A DNA stretch of 64,000 nucleotides, taken from Teretinema sp942493045 (GTDB taxonomy: Bacteria > Spirochaetota > Spirochaetia > Treponematales > Treponemataceae). Location: assembly GCA_942493045.1 (NCBI GenBank), contig OW818665.1:2914001-2978000 (forward strand), given 5' to 3'. Below, one piece after another: positions 17,795 through 26,809 of this stretch (positions are counted from its first letter, which is position 1; the number at the start of each line of letters is the position of its first letter). The notes under the pieces are model-generated. The model saw only the letters and a program-made list of their open reading frames with translations. It did not search any database and was not told where the DNA came from. Position numbers and translations under genes: made by a program.

Positions 17795-18177
17795 TATATG
17801 CGAATAGTCTGTTGTACTAGATCGATGGAATCTTTAAGATCTAGATTTATCATTGCTTGAATGCCTCTATTTATATGTCTGCGTAGGTGTTCTTTTAGTG
17901 ATGCTTCTGAAAGTTCGATATTATCATTTAGGAGTCTATTCTTTAATAGGCCCCAAAGAATATTTGAATATGGACCAGCAAATATTTTCCATGTCATTTC
18001 AATAGCACCATCATTCTGAGGGGTATATTTATTTGGGATGTCTGGTAAAGATAAAGAAAGTAAGAAACCCCATCTGCATAAGGTATTCCAGTTTTGTATT
18101 TTTGTTCTCCTTTTTAAGGTAATTAAAAAATCTTTAGTTCTTTTATCTATGTATACATTTTCTACTGGGTCAATCAT
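17791..18177 (-). CDS. dndE: DNA phosphorothioation protein DndE
   Basis: A 128-aa DndE. Family segments are clear: RTKDFLITLKRRTKIQNWNTLCRWGFLLSLS, EMTWKIFAGPYSNILWGLLKNRL and HLRRHINRGI. DndE is a small tetrameric DNA-binding subunit of the complex that swaps a non-bridging backbone oxygen for sulfur. It is the last gene of the dndB-C-D-E operon, starting immediately after the dndD stop. Length is normal for the family. Confidence 0.92.
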   Translation of the reverse strand: MIDPVENVYIDKRTKDFLITLKRRTKIQNWNTLCRWGFLLSLSLPDIPNKYTPQNDGAIEMTWKIFAGPYSNILWGLLKNRLLNDNIELSEASLKEHLRRHINRGIQAMINLDLKDSIDLVQQTIRIY

Positions 18178-18178
18178 G

Positions 18179-20179
18179 TTATTGTACCTCTTTGTTCATT
18201 TTAAATGGATATTCGGTAGTAATATAGCTAGATGCGCTTTCATTATTATACCTAATACCATATTCGTGGCATATATATTCTTTTAATATGTGATAATCTT
18301 TAGCTTGTATTTCTTCATCGGTTGAAAGTAGAATTACCTGATGACTAGCAAATGGGAAAAAATATTTAACAAGATTTTCCCGATGAATGGAATCCAGTCT
18401 TCCTAAAGGCGTATCAATTACAAAAGGAAGGATTTGGCCAGAAGATTTTGCTATCGACCATAACAAGGAGGTAGCCATAATTTGTCTTTCACCTGCAGAC
18501 AGTTGAGAAATGTCTAGGGGTTGATTCATGCTGTTTAATAAATTTAATTCTAGTGTTGATGGATCAATAACGATATCTTTAATAAACCCGCTTTTTCTAT
18601 GCAATTGATTAAACATTTCCAGTGAAGTGTTCCTGATATTATTAACTCTATTTGTAATTATTTCTTTCTTAAAATGGGATAAAATAGTTGTGACCTCTTT
18701 AATACGTTGTTGCATTCTTGTTAATTCTTCTGATTTTTCAAGGTTGTTTTTGTAATCATCTGCATATTGTATTAATTGACGTTTGGTTTCATTGTATGAA
18801 GAAATAATAATATTAAGCTCTAGATTGAGTAATGATGTATTAGTATTTATTTCCTCTATTAAGGTATTGATTGTGTTTAACTGATCGATTAATGGTTGTG
18901 CAATTTCTGCTGCTGGTAATTGAGAAAGTTTATCGCAAATAATCTGTTTTTTATCATTGCATTTTTTATAGTCTAAAATAATTGCCTTGTATTGAATGCC
19001 AATCTCGGGTGCTAATGTTAGTAACCTTTTAGCTTCAATTGTTTCTTGATGATTAAAGTAAGAGGGCGTTTTTGAAAAAACTAAAGGAGTATCAAGAAGA
19101 ATCTGTTTTAAAATATCAATTGTATTTTGTGGTAATGATTCTGTTTTAAATCGATTAATGATATGTTTATCACGTTTTTTAAGATGCTTTTCAACTGTAT
19201 TAATTGTTTCATTGGAAATTGTATTTTCTGAATTTTTTATTATACTGTCACATTGTGAATATTGAAAATTATATGGTAATTCGAGGTTCATTAATTGAAT
19301 CATTTTGTTGTTTAAAGTAGCTAATGATTCATTGATAAGCTTAAGTTCGTGTTCGAAATCTTCTTTCTTATGGAAATATTCCCCTCCGAGAATCCTTAAA
19401 TTTTCCCGAGTGCTGCTTTCTTTAATTGATAAGTCAGTAATTTTTTCTTGATTTTTTGAAATTTCATTTTTTTTATTTAAAACTTCATTTTCGGTGTTTT
19501 CAAATTTAATTATACTGTTTTTAAAATTTATATCACTTGAAATATTCGCTTGTTCTTGAAGTAGTTCTTTATACAAAAATTTTAAGTCTCTTTCAAGTTG
19601 TTTTATTAACCCTTCTCCAAATAGTATTTCAATTGCACTTGAGAGTATTGTTGAGGTGTTTCGAGGGTCAGCCATTTCTTCAATTCGTTCACCATCAAAT
19701 AAAAATAGTTCGGATATTTTTGGGGGAAAAAAGTTTTCAATATTCCCATACCAATTCATAGCATCAACAAGGAGGTTTTTCAATTCAACTTTACCTTGTG
19801 GATTTGTTTCGATACTAAAGAAAGAGAATTCTTCCTCAACATTTTTTATTGATATACAATTCCATGATCTTCTTATTCGATATTTTTTCTTTGATTCTTG
19901 AAACATTTCAAAATCTAATTCAATCCAAGTTTGTTCACTGCTTGTGTTGTTATTTATAAATCCTTGAAGTGTATTATGATATGATTTCGAATTTGATATT
20001 TGTTTATTGCTTAATTTTCCTAATAGTACTAAGCGAATTGCTGAGAGAATAGTTGTTTTTCCGGCTCCATTCATTCCCCCAATTACAATAATATTTTTTC
20101 CTTCAATAGGACTAAGGTCCACTGTATGCGTATCCTTAAATGGTCCGAAATTATGCATGGTCAGGCGTAAGAAAGTCAT
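18179..20179 (-). CDS. dndD: DNA phosphorothioation ATPase DndD
   Basis: A 666-aa SMC-like ATPase of the modification complex, thought to nick or deform DNA for sulfur insertion. It starts MTFLRLTMHNFGPFKD, followed by Walker A GGMNGAGKTT near residue 35. Long coiled coils span ~190-480. The ABC signature QLSAGERQIMATSLLW and Walker B FVIDTPLGRLDSIHREN lie near residues 560-600. ATG 20179 follows a good GGAG site within the end of dndC; the frame extends to 20206. Order and spacing match classical dnd operons. Confidence 0.93.
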   Translation of the reverse strand: MTFLRLTMHNFGPFKDTHTVDLSPIEGKNIIVIGGMNGAGKTTILSAIRLVLLGKLSNKQISNSKSYHNTLQGFINNNTSSEQTWIELDFEMFQESKKKYRIRRSWNCISIKNVEEEFSFFSIETNPQGKVELKNLLVDAMNWYGNIENFFPPKISELFLFDGERIEEMADPRNTSTILSSAIEILFGEGLIKQLERDLKFLYKELLQEQANISSDINFKNSIIKFENTENEVLNKKNEISKNQEKITDLSIKESSTRENLRILGGEYFHKKEDFEHELKLINESLATLNNKMIQLMNLELPYNFQYSQCDSIIKNSENTISNETINTVEKHLKKRDKHIINRFKTESLPQNTIDILKQILLDTPLVFSKTPSYFNHQETIEAKRLLTLAPEIGIQYKAIILDYKKCNDKKQIICDKLSQLPAAEIAQPLIDQLNTINTLIEEINTNTSLLNLELNIIISSYNETKRQLIQYADDYKNNLEKSEELTRMQQRIKEVTTILSHFKKEIITNRVNNIRNTSLEMFNQLHRKSGFIKDIVIDPSTLELNLLNSMNQPLDISQLSAGERQIMATSLLWSIAKSSGQILPFVIDTPLGRLDSIHRENLVKYFFPFASHQVILLSTDEEIQAKDYHILKEYICHEYGIRYNNESASSYITTEYPFKMNKEVQ

Positions 20180-20183
20180 ATAG

Positions 20184-21713
20184 TTACTCCATTTCTTTAA
20201 AAACACTAGAATCTGAATTTAACATAAATGTATCAATTAAGTTTTTATGATTAAATTTAGTTTCTGCTACAATTTTTGCTTCTTCGATATTGATAATGTT
20301 ATATTTTTTAACATTCGCACGTATTTGATCAAATATACCGGAACGCTTTATATGTGTTTTATATTGTCGTTCAATAGCTAGTAGGTTTCTACATAATTCA
20401 TAAAGTTGTTTATTATCTGAAATATTTAGTAATAAATCTAGATCTTCTTTACTAAATTCAAAATGGTCATCAAGTTGTTTTCCTGGATATTTTCTTCCTG
20501 TAATATCGAAGTAAATTTGTGGAACAAGGTCTTCAGTTTCATTTTTTTCGTATATCCATATTTCTCGAATTCTTTCAAGTTCTGAAAGTGAAATAATTTC
20601 ATAGTCTTTCATTTCTTTAGGTGCAGTTTTTTTCATATTTTCTTGAATTATTAATAGATCTTTTAAAAAATCCTTACGTGTCTGTTGTATATATGGACCA
20701 GGAACTGGCTCGCCCGATTTTGTGGTTTGAATTATTCCTGACATTCTTCGAAAATCTCTTCTTGAATGATCTTTAGCTCGTTGGATATCAGTTCTAAAAT
20801 CAATATTATTACGGAACTGTAATAAAGGTAGCATCCACTCCTTTTCAATATCATTTTTTATCATTGCCGCCATCGATTTGTCTTCTTCAACAAGTGTACA
20901 TATCCAACAACCAAAGCGGGAATTACCACATGAAGGTGTAGATGTATCAACAACTAATGGGCATTCTCCATCTGCTGTTGCACCGGAATACATAGATAGA
21001 AGATCTTTGTTGTTATAATTCCATGGATTAGCATATTGTAATAAATAAAACCAAACATCATCATTGGACCAGTCTGAAATAACAGAATAAACCAAACAGT
21101 TCGGTAAGCTTGAACTTGGATTTAAATGATCTCGAATTTGTTTATTTTCATATTTTTCAATCACTCTTGAGCGTGTTGCACTTTCGGCTTTACGCATACC
21201 AAGAAGTAAAATTGCCTCGCCGTGCTTATTGACAATATCTTTGATGAAAATATTTGATGGGCGTATTTTTAACCTATCTGTGCACCATCTAAAATTATTC
21301 CGTGGTGCAGGGTAGCCTCTGCCAATAAAATTAACCCAAAAAGTTGTATTTACATCAGGTTTTAACAAATGTGTTTTAATTGGAATGTTTTCTTTTTTTG
21401 CGGATTCATTCATAACAAAAAGACTTTTACTCAACCAAGTAGAAACTATCGGATTCTCTACTAAAGTGTCAGTACTAATTACATGTACTTCCTTTTTTTG
21501 AAGTTCTTTGGGTATCGTTCTTAATGCTTGCCAAATTAATTGTACTACAGCTGTTGAATCTTTTCCTCCAGAATATCCAATGACCCATGGTATTGCATCA
21601 TTTAGGTATAGTTCTCTAATTTCATGAATATATGAGTCTATTGATGTTTTTAGGTTTTCACGTGTAAAATTCCCTCGTACAGCTAATGAATCCATTTCTG
21701 ATCCTTTATTCAT
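20184..21713 (-). CDS. dndC: DNA phosphorothioation sulfurtransferase DndC
   Basis: A 509-aa PAPS-reductase/ATP-pyrophosphatase-type protein. The PP-loop SGGKDST is at residues 48-54; FRWCTDRLKIRP and the cysteine pair in RFGCWICTLVEEDKSM are iron-sulfur-cluster candidates in DndC. It takes persulfide from DndA and activates the DNA backbone. Its ATG overlaps the dndB stop (ATGA at 21710-21713). Length is at the usual size for DndC. Confidence 0.95.
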   Translation of the reverse strand: MNKGSEMDSLAVRGNFTRENLKTSIDSYIHEIRELYLNDAIPWVIGYSGGKDSTAVVQLIWQALRTIPKELQKKEVHVISTDTLVENPIVSTWLSKSLFVMNESAKKENIPIKTHLLKPDVNTTFWVNFIGRGYPAPRNNFRWCTDRLKIRPSNIFIKDIVNKHGEAILLLGMRKAESATRSRVIEKYENKQIRDHLNPSSSLPNCLVYSVISDWSNDDVWFYLLQYANPWNYNNKDLLSMYSGATADGECPLVVDTSTPSCGNSRFGCWICTLVEEDKSMAAMIKNDIEKEWMLPLLQFRNNIDFRTDIQRAKDHSRRDFRRMSGIIQTTKSGEPVPGPYIQQTRKDFLKDLLIIQENMKKTAPKEMKDYEIISLSELERIREIWIYEKNETEDLVPQIYFDITGRKYPGKQLDDHFEFSKEDLDLLLNISDNKQLYELCRNLLAIERQYKTHIKRSGIFDQIRANVKKYNIINIEEAKIVAETKFNHKNLIDTFMLNSDSSVFKEME

Positions 21714-22786
21714 TGATTTAATTTGAGTTGCTTTTCAAGCTCTTTTTCTTCTTTAGTAATTGATAAATGCAACATTTTTTTCAAATATATTGCTGTTGCT
21801 TGTACATGTTGATAAGATTTTGATACTCTTCCGGCCACTAGTGCGCGACCTTCCCATACTATCGTATTTGATTTTGACCAATTAATTTTTTTTAATGCTA
21901 TCAGCTTATTTGAAAAATTTAAGTCTGTTTTAATAAGTTGTGAACCTACGATGCCTAATGCTTGTAAAGTAATACCATGTGTATGTAAAAAATCCTGACG
22001 AACCTGAGAAGCCATCAGTTCTCGGCTTTTAACTTTTTCCCAATCAGGAATTACTTTATTTACTTCTGACCAGAAATCACTAGCAATTTGTATGTGATCA
22101 ATTTTTGAGTCGGAAATTATATTTTTCAATAATGATTTATTTGCGGTATATATTGAAGAAAGTGTAAAAAGTTTTCTTGAGCGTAGGGAAAGATTTGTTT
22201 TATCTAAATCAACAAGCTCTTGGAAAAAGGATAATGAAAAAACAAGTTGGCGAGTTATTTTTGATAAGTAGTTACGTTTATCATACAAGACATTCAAACT
22301 TTTTGAAGGACGAACTGCAAATTGATTAAGATCCGCAAACATTTGTTGGCATCTTAGCAGACCAGGATCGAGAAAAAACACAATCGCAATTGTTTCACTA
22401 GCTAATTCGGGTTTTTCATGTAACGCCATGTCTATTGCCGCACGTCTATGTTGTCCATCGTTAATAATAAATTTTGCTGTCATGGGGACATGGAGACTAC
22501 CCAGTGTTCCATTTTCATCAAGAGAACTAAAACGTATAGTTGCATCGATTGAAGCAGTAAGTGCAGAAAAAACATAGTCATTTTCATTATCTAGGATATA
22601 ACGAGCCATATCTGGTATCCGATTTTTATTTAAGACCCGTTGTGCTCGAACTTCTGCACCCAAATCTTCATCGTCAAAAATAAATATTTTTGGAATTAGC
22701 CCTAACGGGCACATTGATATATAGTAATTTCTTCCGGCTTGTAGCCCTTTTATCGAGGGGAAAATGTATTCAAAATTATTTGACAT
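21710..22786 (-). CDS. dndB: DndB transcriptional repressor (DGQHR protein)
   Basis: A 358-aa DndB. The diagnostic INDGQHRRAAIDMAL motif lies near residue 105, followed by FFLDPGLLRCQQMFADLNQFAVRPSKSLNVLYD, typical of the family. DndB represses the dnd operon and is not required for modification. ATG 22786 follows AAGGTG; an in-frame ATG at 22801 overlaps promoter elements and is unlikely. It heads the leftward operon and faces dndA across an operator-like palindrome (22807-22833). Confidence 0.93.
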   Translation of the reverse strand: MSNNFEYIFPSIKGLQAGRNYYISMCPLGLIPKIFIFDDEDLGAEVRAQRVLNKNRIPDMARYILDNENDYVFSALTASIDATIRFSSLDENGTLGSLHVPMTAKFIINDGQHRRAAIDMALHEKPELASETIAIVFFLDPGLLRCQQMFADLNQFAVRPSKSLNVLYDKRNYLSKITRQLVFSLSFFQELVDLDKTNLSLRSRKLFTLSSIYTANKSLLKNIISDSKIDHIQIASDFWSEVNKVIPDWEKVKSRELMASQVRQDFLHTHGITLQALGIVGSQLIKTDLNFSNKLIALKKINWSKSNTIVWEGRALVAGRVSKSYQHVQATAIYLKKMLHLSITKEEKELEKQLKLNQ

Positions 22787-22794
22787 ATAACACC

Positions 22795-22833
22795 TTGACA
22801 TTCAAGTTTGTATGCTATAATTTAACATACAAA
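22795..22833. promoter_or_regulatory. Divergent dndB/dndA control region with operator palindrome
   Basis: Rightward, TTGACA (22795-22800) and an extended -10 box TGCTATAAT (22813-22821) point to dndA, though spacing is only 15 nt. TTTGTATG (22807-22814) and CATACAAA (22826-22833) form a perfect 8-bp inverted repeat with an 11-nt gap that brackets the -10 box. DndB regulators recognise a similar paired-4-mer palindrome, so autorepression of both directions is likely. Confidence 0.65.
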
Positions 22834-22878
22834 TACTAAAGTTTCAATATACAACCATTGTTTTTTAGGAGATTTTTT

Positions 22879-23949
22879 ATGGATAATCGACCTAGATATT
22901 TAGATTGGAATGCAACAACGCCTATAAATCAAGAAGTATTAGAGATAATGAATTATTATTTTAAAGTTGAATTTGGAAATGCAGGAAGTAGGACCCATAT
23001 ATATGGGGTGGAAGCCAAAAAAGCTGTTAATAAAACACGGAGTATTATTGCGAATATTGTAAATGCAGACGAAACAGAAATTATTTTTACAAGTGGTGCC
23101 ACGGAAAGTAATAATATTGCAATTTTAGGTTTACAGGAATTTGCAGAAAGTAAAAAATTATTTCATATAATCTCGACTTCAATTGAACATAAAGCCGTTT
23201 TAGGTCCACTTGATGCACTTAAACACAAGGGTTTTATTATCGACCTACTTCCGGTAGGACCTTCTGGCCGTATTGACCCAAATGATCTCGCAAAATTGAT
23301 TCGGAAAGATACTTTACTTGTAAGTATAATGCAGGTTAACAATGAAACAGGAATAATTCAACCTATAAATGAATGCGCAGAAATATTACAAAATTCTACT
23401 GCTTATTTTCATGTTGATGCAGCACAGGGGTTTGCTAAAGAAAAAACAACTTTAACAAATAAACGAATCGATTTTATTAGTATTAGTGGTCATAAAATAC
23501 AAGGACCGAAAGGCATTGGTGCATTAGTAACTAGAAAAAGAGATTTTATTAGACCACCCTTACAACCTTTAATGTATGGAGGTGGTCAAGAAATGGGACT
23601 AAGACCAGGTACTTTAGCTGTACCTCTTATTGTTGGTATGGGGAAAGCTGCAGAAATAATTAGTAATAAAGGAATTGAATGGTGGAATGAAAAATTACAA
23701 ACAAAGCAAGAATTATTAGACACTATTAACGAAAAGTATATTATTGTTGGAGATCAACAATATGCTATGCCTAATAGTGTTTATTTGATGTTTGAGGAGT
23801 GGGATTCTGAAGCATTTATTTTTTCTAAAAAACAGTCTTGGGCTATTGCTAATGGATCCGCATGTACATCAGATAAAGTAACACCAAGCTATGTGTTAGA
23901 AGCAATGGGATTGAATTCTGTTCATGGAGCGGTACGAATTAGTTGGTGA
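22879..23949 (+). CDS. dndA: Cysteine desulfurase DndA (IscS-type)
   Basis: A 356-aa PLP enzyme that makes the persulfide used by DndC. Visible are ATESNNIAILGL, HVDAAQGFAKEK, the PLP lysine in ISISGHKIQGPKGIGAL, and the active-site cysteine in ANGSACTSDKVTPS near residue 330. ATG 22879 follows TAGGAGA; the longer frame to 22858 lacks a site. It is transcribed away from dndBCDE, as in several dnd clusters. In place it could also serve host Fe-S assembly, but the neighbours argue for DNA modification. Confidence 0.93.
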   Translation: MDNRPRYLDWNATTPINQEVLEIMNYYFKVEFGNAGSRTHIYGVEAKKAVNKTRSIIANIVNADETEIIFTSGATESNNIAILGLQEFAESKKLFHIISTSIEHKAVLGPLDALKHKGFIIDLLPVGPSGRIDPNDLAKLIRKDTLLVSIMQVNNETGIIQPINECAEILQNSTAYFHVDAAQGFAKEKTTLTNKRIDFISISGHKIQGPKGIGALVTRKRDFIRPPLQPLMYGGGQEMGLRPGTLAVPLIVGMGKAAEIISNKGIEWWNEKLQTKQELLDTINEKYIIVGDQQYAMPNSVYLMFEEWDSEAFIFSKKQSWAIANGSACTSDKVTPSYVLEAMGLNSVHGAVRISW

Positions 23950-23953
23950 AGAT

Positions 23954-24091
23954 ATGATTCAATCCGAAGAATTCTCCGAATTGTGGAATTCACTTGAATT
24001 ATCATTCTCTGGAAATATTTCGTGCGTTGACAATAATTTTTTATCAACAAGATACTCTGATAAATCAGATAAAACCCTCATTTCAACCTGA
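23954..24091 (+). CDS. 45-aa small ORF at the cargo's right edge
   Basis: A short acidic frame (MIQSEEFSELWNSLELSFSG) starting 5 bp after dndA behind a weak GAAG. If its TGA is passed over, the same frame runs KIANLPSFVLWYRKYHKENK up to the tail gene, which looks like the end of an older phage or cargo gene. It may be a real dndA-coupled peptide or a junction remnant. Confidence 0.3.
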   Translation: MIQSEEFSELWNSLELSFSGNISCVDNNFLSTRYSDKSDKTLIST

Positions 24092-24153
24092 AAAATAGCT
24101 AACCTTCCCTCTTTTGTTCTCTGGTACCGTAAGTACCACAAGGAGAATAAAAG

Positions 24154-24933
24154 ATGCACATATTCGGCTCCGAATGCACCATCACCCTGGTCCGGGACGC
24201 CTGCCAGACCGCCTTGCCCTACAGCCAGGAAACCCTCCGGGAAGTCCCCGAAGAAGTACCCCTCGATCCCCTTGTCGCGTACGCTGTCCCCCTTCAGACA
24301 GTACCCTGCGGAAACAGCGATTTTCTCGTTCTCGGCTGCGTGGTAACCCGGGTGACCGACGAGACCGCGTTACCGATCGCTGCAATACTTTCAACCGGCG
24401 CTCGATCGCCCTTTACCCTGTTGGTAAACCGGCTTGCAGAAAAGCGCGTATATCGAAACCTTTCCCTGACCGGCTACGAGATCCGGGCTGACCTTGACGA
24501 AGCTCTCTACATACGACTGGACATAGAGGGATACGAAACCTCCGATTGGGATTACACCACGCCGAACCTTCCTTGGAAGCAAGTTGCTACCTACGAGTTC
24601 ACCCATAGCGATTTATCCCTCGACGGACTTCCCCTCGAACCCGTGTACCGGTTTTTCATGACCCGGACAACTGGTAAGGTTACGACCACCATCCTCCAGC
24701 TCCACTATGCCCTGAAAGACGAACATCCCCTGAACAACAGGAAAACCCTTGGCGAAGTTACACTCACCTTCGGCGGCCGTATCCGCTTGACTTGTTCAAA
24801 TCTGACCCTGCTGTCTTTCGATGCTCAAACCGATAACGCCGAGGAAATCCTTGTATTCAGGCGCTTCCGCATTGACGGGAATATTTTGATTGAAACCTGC
24901 AACGACAAGGGCGAGTGGGTGGCTGTCCGGTGA
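24154..24933 (+). CDS. Phage tail-associated protein of unknown function
   Basis: A 259-aa beta-rich protein without signal peptide or membrane segment. The ACAAGGAG site before ATG 24154 is strong. Its stop overlaps the next gene's GTG (24930). It is the first GC-rich phage gene after the cargo and precedes a large tail-hub-like gene, so a tail or baseplate role is inferred. No family motif recognised. Confidence 0.65.
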   Translation: MHIFGSECTITLVRDACQTALPYSQETLREVPEEVPLDPLVAYAVPLQTVPCGNSDFLVLGCVVTRVTDETALPIAAILSTGARSPFTLLVNRLAEKRVYRNLSLTGYEIRADLDEALYIRLDIEGYETSDWDYTTPNLPWKQVATYEFTHSDLSLDGLPLEPVYRFFMTRTTGKVTTTILQLHYALKDEHPLNNRKTLGEVTLTFGGRIRLTCSNLTLLSFDAQTDNAEEILVFRRFRIDGNILIETCNDKGEWVAVR

Positions 24934-26468
24934 AATTCTATACGATTGACGAAACCCTGCAGATGAGACTTCTCGACAGACGTGCCCGGGTACGGGTGCA
25001 GGTTTCCTTCGATTTTACCGGTACAGGGGTCTTTGTTACCGTGCCTGAAAGCGACATTGCAGCTTTAACGGTTACCTCCCTTCGGGAGAAGACCGGCGGA
25101 ACAGTAACAAGCGGCATTCTCGAGTTGGACAATACAATGGGCACGTACTGCCCGCGTTTTTTCGACACCTACCGGCCGGATTACACCAAATACAACGGAG
25201 AAAAACAGGTTGATGGACTCGGGAATTTGCGGCCCGGCCTTCAGGTCCGCATTTCCTACAGCGCGGGCGCGAACTTGCCGTTTGGAAAAAGATTTATCCT
25301 GTACGTTGACGAGAATGGATTCCAGCAGACCGCGACCGGATCCTCTGAACGGATTGCCAAAGTAGGCCTCGTTGACCTTTCCAAAACCCTCAAAGACACG
25401 GACAAGAATAAAGACTGGACCCACGATGCCGTGTTTGTGCGTTCCGTGATCTGCGACAAGGGCGACGCCGCGCATTCCCTCGTCCACCAGATTGCCTCGC
25501 GAGCAGGACTTTCCCCCTTCGACATCGACTGCACGACCGTGAGCGAGTATCTTCCGTTTGTGAAACTAAACGGGACTGTGTGGGACGAACTGTCCGAACT
25601 GGCACGGTGCTACAACGCGCACCTCGAGACCACGATTGAAAAGCCGCTCGTCTTTCTCAATTCGAGCGACCCCGTTCAATTCACCTTTGACTCGACCAAC
25701 GTGACCCATGTGCGGATGTACGAGAAGCGGGAGCTATACCGGAATACCATCCGCTTGAAATGGACACGATATCGGGAATTTTCCCCTCGTGAGGTCTGGC
25801 GGTATTCGGGCATACCGGTGTTGTACCGAAGCGACCTTACCCCGATGTATCCCTTTGTTTTTGAAGGAACCAAACGGGACATCGAGCAGGGCGGATACGA
25901 TGCTCATTATACCGTCGCCACCGATGACGGGAAAACTTTGCCGGTGGCGTGGGCTGAAGAGCTTGATTCAAAAGAGACCTTCGACGCTGCTCTGGTTACC
26001 GACGGTCCTGCCTTGCAGGTCCTGAACTATGACGTGAGCACTTTTCGCGACCGGGCAGTCATTCTGCTCGGGACCCTGGCCGATACCGTTCTGCTTGTTG
26101 CCCGGATATACGGGACTGCCATCGCCGGGGAACCGAACTTTTGCCATTACCTTTCGGACACCGACGAGATCTTACAAAACGGAACCTACGCTCTCAACGA
26201 GACGACGCCTTACCTTTCGGAAACGCTCCGCGAGGAGGTTCCCTATTATGAATGGTGGGCTGATCGGATGCTCGCGAAACTGAAGCGGAACCGGAAGGGA
26301 TTTTTTCTGAAAACAAACAACGGGATATTTCATGCACGGGTTGGAGCTGCCGTACGGGTGTCACTGCACGACGGAATCGAAACGGAGCGGGCTGAAATAA
26401 TCGAAATGGAATTGCACTACAAAGCACGTGAAGCCTTTGTTGCGTCGTTTTTCCTGGAAGAGGAGTGA
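24930..26468 (+). CDS. Large phage tail hub or baseplate-like protein
   Basis: A 512-aa beta-rich protein. GTG 24930 overlaps the preceding stop; the in-frame GTG at 24915 is less likely. Early segments LREKTGGTVTSGILELDNTMGTYCPRF and LRPGLQVRISYSAG resemble the first domain of tail hub proteins, and the following region (HSLVHQIASRAGLSPFDID) the hub's insertion domain. The C-terminal NNGIFHARVGAAVRVSLHDG also fits hub proteins. A role at the tail tip, attaching fibres and contacting cells, is inferred. Confidence 0.6.
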   Translation: MKFYTIDETLQMRLLDRRARVRVQVSFDFTGTGVFVTVPESDIAALTVTSLREKTGGTVTSGILELDNTMGTYCPRFFDTYRPDYTKYNGEKQVDGLGNLRPGLQVRISYSAGANLPFGKRFILYVDENGFQQTATGSSERIAKVGLVDLSKTLKDTDKNKDWTHDAVFVRSVICDKGDAAHSLVHQIASRAGLSPFDIDCTTVSEYLPFVKLNGTVWDELSELARCYNAHLETTIEKPLVFLNSSDPVQFTFDSTNVTHVRMYEKRELYRNTIRLKWTRYREFSPREVWRYSGIPVLYRSDLTPMYPFVFEGTKRDIEQGGYDAHYTVATDDGKTLPVAWAEELDSKETFDAALVTDGPALQVLNYDVSTFRDRAVILLGTLADTVLLVARIYGTAIAGEPNFCHYLSDTDEILQNGTYALNETTPYLSETLREEVPYYEWWADRMLAKLKRNRKGFFLKTNNGIFHARVGAAVRVSLHDGIETERAEIIEMELHYKAREAFVASFFLEEE

Positions 26469-26471
26469 ACA

Positions 26472-26804
26472 GTGAACGCGGATGAGCGGAGGATAATTGC
26501 CGAAGCGGTCGAGGTGATGCACGGACTCCGCGGCGAGATGCAGGAGTTCCGGGGAGAAATGCGCGAGTTTAAGGAAAATTCCTCCGAATTCAAGCAGACC
26601 GTCATTACTCGGATTACAGGACTTGAAACGGGCGCAACCGAGTGCCAGAAGAACCCGGCGATCTGCGCGACGGCCCGGGCCCTTGAATCGCATATGAAAG
26701 AGCACAAGGGCGCCAAAGGACTTGCCGTTTCGATCTGGGCGGTCTGCGTGTCGACGATGATGTGCATCTTTACGATCGTGATTACGCTGGTGAAAAGGAG
26801 TTAA
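26472..26804 (+). CDS. Coiled-coil protein with C-terminal membrane segment (lysis module)
   Basis: A 110-aa protein starting at GTG 26472 after GGAAGAGGAG. A heptad-like N-terminus (MHGLRGEMQEFRGEMREFKE) is followed by one C-terminal transmembrane helix (LAVSIWAVCVSTMMCIFTIVITLV). The layout resembles XhlA-type proteins that sit beside holin and endolysin genes. It lies immediately before the endolysin. Confidence 0.65.
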   Translation: MNADERRIIAEAVEVMHGLRGEMQEFRGEMREFKENSSEFKQTVITRITGLETGATECQKNPAICATARALESHMKEHKGAKGLAVSIWAVCVSTMMCIFTIVITLVKRS

Positions 26805-26809
26805 CAGAA

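Noticed and set aside
22879..23949. Housekeeping IscS
   Set aside because: AT-rich composition and the shared control region with dndB make DndA the better call.
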